A stretch of 5,569 nucleotides of DNA from Actinomycetota bacterium. Its GTDB lineage: Bacteria; Actinomycetota; Thermoleophilia; Solirubrobacterales; Thermoleophilaceae. Below the pieces are notes generated by a model that did no database searches, had not been told where the DNA came from, and worked only from the letters and a program-made list of their open reading frames with translations. Of this stretch, positions 1-5,569 are shown piece after piece. The stretch lies in NCBI GenBank assembly GCA_005883295.1, contig VAWV01000184.1, forward strand, positions 6,278 through 11,846. The letters are read 5' to 3'. Every line of letters starts with the position of its first letter. The first letter of the stretch is position 1. The position numbers and the translations under genes are program-made.

Positions 1-1
1 G

Positions 2-151
2 TGGTCGGTGGGCGACAGCGACTGGGATGCAAGCGTCCCGCTCCGCGCCCCGCTTCCCGATGGGGTCTACACGGCCCGCGCGCAGCAGAGCGACGCCGGT
101 GGGCCGGGCTACAGCAACACGCGCACGTTCACCGTGGACTCGACGCCGCCG
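2..151 (+). other. C-terminal part of a bacterial Ig-like domain (residues 1-50)
   Basis: The segment reads PLPDGVYTARAQQSDAGG, then a short linker, then TRTFTVDSTPP. This is the usual ending of bacterial Ig-like domains, in which a 'dGtYta.a.q.D.aGn...s...tFtVDttpP' strand pair closes the sandwich and a Pro-rich linker leads to the next domain. The domain begins upstream of the window. More Ig-like copies may precede it, but that cannot be seen. The role is structural or spacer. Confidence 0.75.
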
Positions 152-3100
152 AGCACGACTGACAACGTCCCGGCCACCGTTCAGTCCAACGACATCACGG
201 TGACGCTGACCGCCACCGACGGCTCCGGAGTCGGCGTGGACAAGACGTACTACACGACAGACGACTCCGACCCCACGGATCCGTCCAACCCGTCGCGGCA
301 CGTCTACGACCCCTTGAGCAAGCCCGTCCTCCAGGACGGCCAGCAGATCCGCTACTACTCGGTCGACCTGGCCGGAAACGCGGAGACCGTGAAGGTCTCG
401 GGGATCGCGAAGGTCGACAAGGGCAGCTCGCTCGTCGGCGTCGACGGCAACCAGGACAACGGCTCGGGAACCTCGCTGAGCGGATCCGCCAACGGGGACT
501 GGCAGTCCATGTCGCTCGCCGGAAAGGTCGTGTCCATGCCCGACACGCAGAACCCGGACATCGGGTTCGGCGGCGGGACGAAGGAGACCGAGCCGAACTT
601 CTGGACCTTCGCCGCGCAGTCGGGAGGGGTGACCGCCGCCAAGGCAAACGTCCAGGCGGCGTGGGCCGCGCTCGAGTCGACGCGCTCCACGAGCTACCTC
701 TACCTCGCGTTCAAGCGCGAGGGCACGACCGGCAACACCTTCCTCGACTTCGAGCTCAACCAGGGCTCGAGCACGTTCGTGAACTCCGCCGGCACGCTGA
801 TCCCCTGCCGCCACAACGGCGACCTGCTGGTGAGCTTCGCGACGGGGAACCCCCCGACGGTCCAGGTCTACAAGTGGGTCAGCACCACGACCGGCCCGCC
901 CGCCTGCCCCCAGGGCGCGCTCGGCAACTTCGTGTCGGCCGGCACGCTGCCCGCCTCGGAGTTCCAAGCGCAGATGAACCAGGGCGGCCCGATCGCCAAC
1001 TACCTCGCCTCGGCGCAGTACGGCACCACCTTCCCCGCGAACTCCTTCGGCGAGGCCGCGCTCGACCTCCCGCGCATCAACCAGACCCTCAACGGCACGG
1101 CGTGCTCCGCGTTCGTCCAGGTCCAGGTGCACAGCCGCTCGTCGGAATCGATCGGCTCGCAGCTGCAGGACTACGTGAACCCCGTGCCGATCCACGTGCA
1201 GAGCTGCTCCGTGAGCGGAACCAAGTTCCATGACCTGAATGCGAACGGGGTCCACGACTCGGGCGAGCCCGGGATCGGCGGGTTCAAGGTGTACGTGGAC
1301 CTGAACGGCGACGGCGTCTGGGAAGCCGGTGAGCCGTACGACACCACCGCCGCAGACGGCTCCTACTACATCTCCGGCGTGCCGGCTGGCAACTACGAGG
1401 TGCGTGAGGCCCTGACCCCTGCGCAGGCCGCCGGTGGTTGGACGTGCTCGCATCCCGCCGCCGGCTGCCACAAGACCATCTCGATGACGGACGGCGGCAA
1501 CGCGACCGGCATCGACTTCGGGAACTGGTCTCCCGCGTCCGTCACCGGCACGGTGTGGCAGGACGCGAACCGCAACGGGTTCCGCGACGGCTCGGAGGCC
1601 GGTCTCGCCGGGGCGACGGTCTATGTGGACTACAACGGCAACGGACTGCGCGACCCGGGCGAGCCTCACGCCGCATCTGATGCGAGCGGCGCCTACACGG
1701 TCGCCGGCGTGAAGCCGGGCACGTACTCCGTGCGCCAGGAGCCGCTCGCCGGCTACGTGTGCACCCATCCGGGCGGCTGCGCGTACGCGAACGTGGCGCT
1801 CACATCCGGGGCGTCCGTCACCGAGCGCGACTTCGGCGACGCGCCGTCCGGCCACGTGAGCGGGACCAAGTTCGAGGACCTGAACGCCAACGGCCTGCGC
1901 GACGGCGGAGAGCCGGGTCTCACCGGCTGGAGCGTCTACGTGGACTACAACGACAACGGATCGCTCGACCCAGGCGAGCCCTCGGCGGTCACCGCCGCGG
2001 ACGGGAGCTACTCGATCCCGGACGTTCGCGCGGGCACCTTCCGTGTGCGCGAGGTAGCCCAGGCCGGCTGGACCTGCTCCAAGCCGAGCCCCTGCTACTA
2101 CACGCAGAGCTTCGCCGCGGGAACCGACGCGTCCGGCAAGGACTTCGGGGCCTGGCGCGCCGCGAGCGTGGCGGGGACCGTCTTCGGCGACACCGACCAG
2201 AACGGCGCGCGCGGCCCCGGCGAGAACGGCCTCTCCGGCTGGACCGTCTACGTGGATTACGACGGCAACGGCGTCCGCGACCCGGGCGAGCCGAGCGCGA
2301 CCACCGCGAGCGACGGCACCTACTCGATCACCGGCGTAAAGCCGGGCACCTACTCCATCCGCCAGGAGGGCCAGGCCGCCTGGGCGTGCACCGCGCCGGC
2401 CGGCTGCGCTTATACGGGCGTGGGCATCGCGTCCGGAGCCAGCCTCACCGGCTCGGACTTCGGCGACGCGCAGAGCACCACCGTCTCGGGAACGATGTTC
2501 GACGACCTGAACGCCGACGGCACGCACGGCGCGAGCGAGCCGGGACTCGCCGGCTGGACCGTGTACGTGGACTACAACGGCGACGGAACGCTGGATCCAA
2601 CCGAGCCGTCCGCTGTCACGGATGCGAACGGCGACTACACCATCGTGCACATCGCGGGCAACACGAACGCGAACCCGTACGTGGTGCGCGAGGTCGCCCA
2701 ACCCGGCTGGACGTGCTCGGCGCCGGCCACCTGCTCATACGCGAACTTCGTGATCGCTGGCGGGTCGAGCCAGACGGGCATCGACTTCGGTGCCTACCAG
2801 CCCGGCTCCGTGAGCGGAACGAGCTTCGAGGACCTGAACGGCAACGGCGCACAGGATGCCGGCGACCCGGGCGTGGCCGGCTCGACGGTCTGGGTCGACT
2901 ACAACGCAAACGGCGCGCTCGACTCGGGCGAGCCGTCGGCGCTCACCGATTCGCACGGGCGCTACACGATCGCGAACGTCGTCCCCGGCTCGTTCACCGT
3001 TCGTGAGGCCGCGCGGCCGGGCTGGACCTGTTCGGCCACGGCCGGCGACGCAAGTGGCTGCTACCGCCCGTTCACGGTCGCTGGCGGCGGGACGTCCTAC

Positions 3101-5569
3101 GGCAACGACTTCGGCAGCTGGCGCGCCGCGAGCGTGAGCGGGACCAGCTTCGAGGACGCGAACCGCGACGGGACGTGGAACGTGGACGAGGGCCCCGCCC
3201 CCGGCGTGACCGTGTTCGTCGACCTCAACGGCAACGGCAGCCTCGACGCCGGCGAGCCCAGCACGGTCGCGGGCAGCGACGGGCGCTACACGATCGACGG
3301 CCTGGCGCCGCGAACCACGCCGTACTCGGTCGTCGCGCTGCCGCAGAGCGGCTGGACGTGCACGACGCCCGCCGGCTGTCAGCACCCGGTCACGCTGTCC
3401 TCCGGGGACTCGGCCGACGGCCGCAACTTCGGCAGCGTGCCCGAGTCCAGCGTGTCCGGCGTCAAGTTCGAGGACCTCAACGCCAACGGCGTGCGGGACG
3501 CGGGCGAGCCGGCGCTCGCCGGCTGGACGGTCTACGTGGACTACGACAACGACGGCGCGCGCGGGCCGGGCGAGCCATTCGCCGTGACCGACGCGAACGG
3601 CAACTACACGATCGACCACGTGGCGCTCGGCAGCTTCCGCGTCCGCGAGGAGCCCCAGGCCGGCTGGACCTGCTCGGCCCCCGCCGGATGCTCCACGCGG
3701 GTCGACTTCGCAGCGGGCGGCGCTGCCACCGCGGACTTCGGCGCATGGCAGGCGGGCACGGTCAGCGGCAACGTCTTCGAGGACTCCAACCGCAACGGCT
3801 CGCACGACGGCGGCGAGACCGGACTGACGGGCTGGACCGTGTTCGTGGACTACAACGGCAACGGCGAGCCGGACGCGGGCGAGCCGTCGGCGGTCACCGA
3901 CTCGAACGGCGACTACACGATCCCCGGCGTCACCCCCGGCGACTGGACCGTGCTCGAGGAGCTGCAGGGCCAGTACGTCTGCACGGCGCCGGCGTCCTGC
4001 CAGCAGGACCTGAGCGTGACGTCGAACGGCAGCACGGGCGGGGCCGACTTCGGCGACGCCGTCCCCGGCGCCACGATCGAGGGCAGCGTCTTCAACGACC
4101 TCAATGCGGACGGCGCGCCGCGCGCGTTCGACCCCGTGAGCGGAGACCCGCTGGACCCGGGATTGGGCGGTCGCGAGGTGTGGCTCGAGACGGTGTCCGA
4201 CAACGGCGTGATCGATCCGGGCGAGCCGACGGTGGTCACGAGCCCGCTCGGCGACTTCGCCTTCCGCAACGTGAACCCGGGCACCTACAAGCTGCGCCAG
4301 GTGGGCGAGCCCGGCTGGACCTGCTCCTATCCGAGCGGCTCCGACTCGCACGGCTGCTACCGCTCGATCACAGTGGGCGGCGGCGAGACCGCGTCCTCCC
4401 AGGACTTCGGCGACTGGGCGAGCCCCAGCGTGTCGGGGCGCACCTACGAGGACCTGAACGCGAACGGCGTGCACGACGGCGGGGAGCCGTACGTGAACGG
4501 CTGGCGCGTGTACCTCGACACGAACGACAACGGCACGTTCGACGCCGGCGTCGACCCCTACGCGATCAGCGACACGGCCAGCGGCAACGACGGCACCTAC
4601 TCGATCCCGGGCATCGTCCCTGACGGCCAGGTGCACCAGGTGCGGGAGGAGCCGACCGGCGCCGTGACCGGTACCTGGCATTGCTCCGAGCCCGCGGGCG
4701 GGAGCGGCGGAACCGACTGCTCCCGCTCGTTCCAGAACGACTCGAACGCGTCGGCGACCGGCGACTTCGGCAACTACCGCGGGGCCTCGATCTCCGGCCA
4801 CAGCTACGAGGACCTGAACGCCAACGGCATCCGGGATCCGGGCGAGCCGGCCAACGACGGCCGCACGGTGCGGCTCGATCCGGGCACCCCCTCGGATTCG
4901 AGCGACGACCTCTCCACCACCGTGGCCCCCGATAGCTCCTACAGCTTCACCGGGCTCGCGCCGGGCAAGACGTATCGCGTCTACGAGGACCTCCCGGCGG
5001 GCTGGATCCGCTCGGCACCCGCCGGCGGCGAGTACAGCGTCGCCACCCAGTCCGGCGACGACGTGACGGGCCGTGACTTCGGGAGCTACCGGAAGGCCTC
5101 GGTCTCCGGAACCGTCTTCCACGACCTGAACGCGAGCGGCGCACGCGACGGAGGCGAGCCGGGCCTCGCCGGGCGCACCGTCTACATCGACGCGGACGCC
5201 TCCGGCGACCTCTCGCCCGGCGACCCGACGACCACGACCGACTCGAGCGGTGCCTGGTCGTTCACCGGTCTCGAGCCCGGCACCTACACGGTGCGCACGG
5301 TCGAGCCCGACGCGAGCTGGCACTGCTCCGCGCCGACCCCGTGCCGCTTCTCCCTCGGCCTCGTGTCCGGCCAGGACGCGACCGGCAAGTCCTTCGGCTC
5401 CTATCAGGACGTGAGCCTGTCCGGAACCCAGTACGACGACGCGAACGGGAACGGCACGCGCGACGCGGGCGAGGGCGGCGTGGCCGGCCGCACCATCACG
5501 CTCGACCCGGGCACGCCGGGCGACTCGAGCGACGACCTTACGACCACAACCGGCAGCGACGGCTCCTAC
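2..5569 (+). CDS. Giant multidomain surface protein with tandem SdrD_B/Cna_B-like calcium-binding repeats (internal fragment, both ends missing)
   Basis: The frame beginning at base 2 is open for all 1856 codons, with no start or stop in the window. Domains in order are an Ig-like tail (residues 1-50), a CHB_HEX_C_1-like beta-sandwich (51-141), a four-cysteine domain (142-402), then 13 full repeats and one partial repeat of about 105 residues (403-1856). Each repeat shows the SdrD_B pattern: SVSGTxFEDLNANG, two EF-hand-like loops, a PGTYxVRE strand and a terminal DFG. In staphylococcal Sdr proteins such B repeats bind calcium and form a rigid stalk that projects a ligand-binding region. A similar adhesin or stalk role is inferred here; no ligand can be named. 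Secretion is implied by the paired cysteines (28 in all, an even number) and the domain types, but the signal peptide and any LPXTG or membrane anchor lie outside the window. The repeats are acidic and poor in lysine (about 13 in 1454 residues). Codon use is uniformly GC3-rich, with no sign of frameshift or transfer. Confidence 0.96.
152..424 (+). other. Chitobiase/beta-hexosaminidase C-terminal-like (CHB_HEX_C_1-type) beta-sandwich, residues 51-141
   Basis: Visible landmarks are ITVTLTATDGSGVGVDKTYY (residues 65-84), TTDDSDPTDPSNPSRHVYD, then QQIRYYSVDLAGNAE (residues 114-128) and a closing VDK. The pattern 'vtLtatD.sGsGv..tyYTtDgsdPt...Y...' followed by 'i.yySvDlaGN.E' is typical of CHB_HEX_C_1/FN3-like accessory domains in secreted bacterial proteins. 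No catalytic residues are expected; it is probably a spacer or carbohydrate-contacting module. A generic FN3 or Ig_3-like label is an alternative. The domain boundary at the C-terminal side is approximate. Confidence 0.7.
425..1207 (+). other. Four-cysteine N-terminal domain typical of actinobacterial prealbumin/SdrD_B-repeat surface proteins, residues 142-402
   Basis: Landmarks in order: GGGTKETEPNFWTF near residue 190, an AAKANVQAAWAA helix-like stretch (212-223), YLYLAFKRE (232-240), FLDFELNQGSS (248-257), GDLLVSFA (273-280), VQVYKW (287-292), FGEAALDL (349-356), VHSRSSES (376-383) and a final Cys402 directly before repeat 1. I recognise the pattern GGTK...W, then a 'tyL.fawkR...g...fdfElNQgs' core, FGEA.iDL and 'v.SRSS.S..sqlkDyv.P' from actinobacterial wall-associated proteins that carry prealbumin-like or SdrD_B repeats. 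The family has no assigned biochemical activity that I know of. Cysteines are at 269, 302, 368 and 402, enough for two disulfides; the pairing is not known. Being the only large non-repetitive module in view, it may be the ligand-facing or folding-cap domain, which is inference. Confidence 0.65.
1208..1537 (+). repeat. SdrD_B-like repeat 1
   Basis: Residues 403-512. Loop 1 is DLNANGVHDSGE (bases 1232-1267) and loop 2 is DLNGDGVWEAGE (bases 1298-1333); both fit the 12-residue EF-hand spacing with acidic or Asn ligands at positions 1, 3, 5 and 9 and Glu at 12. The cysteine pair is CSHPAAGC (CX6C). It follows Cys402 of the preceding domain directly. It is slightly longer than average because of an extra TPAQAAGG stretch before the cysteines. 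Confidence 0.92.
1538..1852 (+). repeat. SdrD_B-like repeat 2
   Basis: Residues 513-617. Loops are DANRNGFRDGSE and DYNGNGLRDPGE, both with full EF-hand-type ligand sets. The cysteine pair is CTHPGGC (CX5C), preceded by GYV rather than GWT. The unit ends in RDFGDAPSG. Confidence 0.92.
1853..2164 (+). repeat. SdrD_B-like repeat 3
   Basis: Residues 618-721. Loops are DLNANGLRDGGE and DYNDNGSLDPGE, both complete. The cysteine pair is CSKPSPC. First of the core-type repeats with GWSVYVDYN leading into loop 2. Ends in DFGAWRAA; the bases from that tryptophan onward recur at the repeat 6/7 junction. Confidence 0.93.
2165..2479 (+). repeat. SdrD_B-like repeat 4
   Basis: Residues 722-826. Loop 1 is DTDQNGARGPGE, where position 9 is Gly instead of Asp, so calcium binding there may be weaker. 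Loop 2 is DYDGNGVRDPGE and is complete. The cysteine pair is CTAPAGC in an AWACT context. Confidence 0.92.
2480..2806 (+). repeat. SdrD_B-like repeat 5
   Basis: Residues 827-935. Loop 1 DLNADGTHGASE also lacks the acidic residue at position 9; loop 2 DYNGDGTLDPTE is complete. A short insertion, AGNTNANPY, lengthens the loop before the VVREV strand. The cysteine pair is CSAPATC. It ends in IDFGAYQPG. Confidence 0.92.
2807..3130 (+). repeat. SdrD_B-like repeat 6 with lengthened cysteine loop
   Basis: Residues 936-1043. Loops are DLNGNGAQDAGD (Asp at position 12) and DYNANGALDSGE. The cysteines are nine residues apart (bases 3029-3061, CX9C) instead of five, through an added GDASG stretch, followed by YRPFTVAGGG. 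This variant is shared with repeat 10. Confidence 0.92.
3131..3448 (+). repeat. SdrD_B-like repeat 7
   Basis: Residues 1044-1149. Loop 1 is DANRDGTWNVDE, with Asn at position 9 and Asp at 11; loop 2 DLNGNGSLDAGE is complete. The cysteine pair is CTTPAGC. The strand before it is SVVALPQSGW rather than the usual VREEPQAGW. Confidence 0.92.
3449..3757 (+). repeat. SdrD_B-like repeat 8
   Basis: Residues 1150-1252, the shortest full unit at 103 residues and close to the array consensus. Loop 1 DLNANGVRDAGE is complete; loop 2 DYDNDGARGPGE has Gly at position 9. The cysteine pair is CSAPAGC. The usual TGxDFG ending is shortened to ATADFGAW. Confidence 0.93.
3758..4072 (+). repeat. SdrD_B-like repeat 9
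   Basis: Residues 1253-1357. Loops are DSNRNGSHDGGE and DYNGNGEPDAGE, both complete. The cysteine pair is CTAPASC in a QYVCT context. This is the last repeat before loop 2 begins to degenerate in the downstream units. Confidence 0.92.
4073..4426 (+). repeat. SdrD_B-like repeat 10, with insertion in loop 1 and degenerate loop 2
   Basis: Residues 1358-1475, 118 residues. Loop 1 starts normally (DLNADG) but is interrupted by an insertion, RAFDPVSGDPLDPG, that removes the usual position 9 and 12 ligands. Loop 2 is TVSDNGVIDPGE, with Thr and Ser at ligand positions 1 and 3. The cysteines are ten residues apart (CX10C, bases 4322-4357), with GCYRSITVGGG following, like repeat 6. Confidence 0.9.
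4427..4786 (+). repeat. SdrD_B-like repeat 11, longest unit
   Basis: Residues 1476-1595, 120 residues. Loop 1 DLNANGVHDGGE is complete. Loop 2 is DTNDNGTFDAGV, with Val in place of Glu12, followed by DPYA. Insertions occur around SDTASGNDG and EEPTGAVTGTWH. The cysteines are eleven residues apart (CX11C, bases 4682-4720), the widest spacing in the array. Confidence 0.9.
4787..5098 (+). repeat. SdrD_B-like repeat 12, lacking both cysteines
   Basis: Residues 1596-1699. Loop 1 DLNANGIRDPGE is complete. Loop 2 is replaced by LDPGTPSDSSDD (bases 4874-4909), which does not fit EF-hand spacing. The cysteine segment reads WIRSAPAGGEY: Arg (CGC, 5009-5011) and Gly (GGC, 5027-5029) occupy the two cysteine sites, each one base from TGC. 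The overall fold pattern, ending in RDFGSY, is otherwise kept. Confidence 0.92.
5099..5413 (+). repeat. SdrD_B-like repeat 13
   Basis: Residues 1700-1804. Loop 1 is DLNASGARDGGE (Ser at position 5). Loop 2 is a divergent DADASGDLSPGD. The cysteine pair is present as CSAPTPC. GRTVYID replaces the GWTVYVD seen in the core repeats. Confidence 0.92.
5414..5569 (+). repeat. SdrD_B-like repeat 14, partial (cut by the window edge)
   Basis: Residues 1805-1856, the first 52 residues of a unit. Loop 1 DANGNGTRDAGE is complete. The second loop is replaced by LDPGTPGDSSDD (bases 5501-5536), the same variant as repeat 12. The cysteine segment would lie just downstream and is not visible. Confidence 0.9.

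Larger units (their letters stand above)
1208..5569 (+). repeat. Tandem array of SdrD_B/Cna_B-like protein repeats: 13 complete and 1 partial
   Basis: Fourteen in-frame units follow each other with no linker, residues 403-1856. Full unit lengths are 110, 105, 104, 105, 109, 108, 106, 103, 105, 118, 120, 104 and 105 residues. Positions 9-20 of each unit hold EF-hand-like loop 1 and, in typical units, positions 31-42 hold loop 2. The cysteine pair WTCSxPAGC sits near residue 70 and DFGxW closes the unit. Protein similarity is clear, but synonymous sites differ between copies, so this is an old, selected array rather than a fresh duplication. The array continues beyond the right edge. Confidence 0.95.

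Noticed and set aside
195..690. Two antisense open frames opposite the N-terminal domains
   Set aside because: One is almost pure Arg/Ser/Pro low-complexity sequence and the other mirrors the sense codons. Neither has a recognisable motif, and the sense frame here encodes well-patterned beta-sandwich domains.
1232..1333. Dockerin (cellulosome) domain, suggested by the paired DxNxNGxxD loops
   Set aside because: Dockerins have two 22-residue loop-helix segments in about 60-70 residues, with typical helix residues after each loop. Here the loops are embedded in a beta-rich unit of about 105 residues repeated 14 times, which fits SdrD_B/Cna_B-like repeats.
4073..4426. Possible frameshift or assembly error in repeat 10 because of its odd loop
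   Set aside because: The frame stays open and the downstream strand, cysteine pair and DFG ending are intact in the same frame. The extra length is a clean in-frame insertion rather than a shifted stretch.
661..4935. Several + strand open frames in the frame starting at base 1 (for example 661-1233, 1759-3006, 3175-4623, 4681-4935) with Arg-rich translations
   Set aside because: They overlap the full-length SdrD_B-repeat frame one base off. Their Arg/Gly/Pro-rich composition is what a shifted GC-rich gene gives, and they show no domain pattern of their own.
2735..5323. Antisense open frame of 862 codons with an internally repetitive Val/Ala/Arg-rich translation
   Set aside because: It is in exact codon register with the sense frame, so its stops correspond only to sense codons TTA, CTA and TCA, which GC-rich codon use almost never employs. 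It ends precisely where the sense gene has a rare TCA (2735-2737). Its repeats simply mirror the sense repeats, and the sense frame is clearly the conserved protein.
1208..5569. CRISPR array or DNA-level satellite repeat
   Set aside because: The period is about 315 bases, in frame, with copies diverged at synonymous sites and conserved at protein level. There are no short identical repeats with unique spacers.

Overview
The window lies entirely inside one very large protein-coding gene on the + strand. The reading frame that starts at base 2 runs to base 5569 without a stop: 1856 codons, open at both ends. There is no start codon context, ribosome binding site, promoter, terminator, RNA gene, mobile element or second gene. 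Base composition is strongly GC-rich (roughly 70% by eye), with G or C at almost every third codon position. Together with the architecture of the N-terminal part, this suggests a high-GC actinobacterium. A soil lineage such as Thermoleophilia/Solirubrobacterales is a guess from style only; the sequence alone cannot settle the taxon.

Layout. Bases 2-151 (residues 1-50) are the tail of a bacterial Ig-like beta-sandwich domain. Bases 152-424 (residues 51-141) are a second beta-sandwich of the chitobiase/beta-hexosaminidase C-terminal (CHB_HEX_C_1-like) type. Bases 425-1207 (residues 142-402) are a four-cysteine domain that I recognise as one found upstream of prealbumin/SdrD_B-type repeats in actinobacterial surface proteins. 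Bases 1208-5569 (residues 403-1856) are a tandem array of 13 complete and one partial SdrD_B/Cna_B-like repeats, each 103-120 residues long. The typical unit begins SVSGTxFEDLNANG, carries two EF-hand-like calcium loops (DxNxNGxxDxGE), continues through a GxYTIxGVxPGTYxVRE segment and a WTCSxPAGC cysteine pair, and ends in DFGxW.

The product is best read as part of a giant secreted or wall-associated adhesin or stalk protein. The beta-sandwich repeats would be stiffened by calcium and probably by one disulfide each. The signal peptide and any cell-wall anchor lie outside the window, so export and surface location are inferred. The most informative details are repeat-to-repeat differences: repeat 12 has lost both cysteines together, the second calcium loop decays from repeat 10 onward, repeats 12 and 14 share a replacement motif two units apart, and three repeats have a lengthened cysteine loop. 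No enzyme, defence system or other new type of system is visible.
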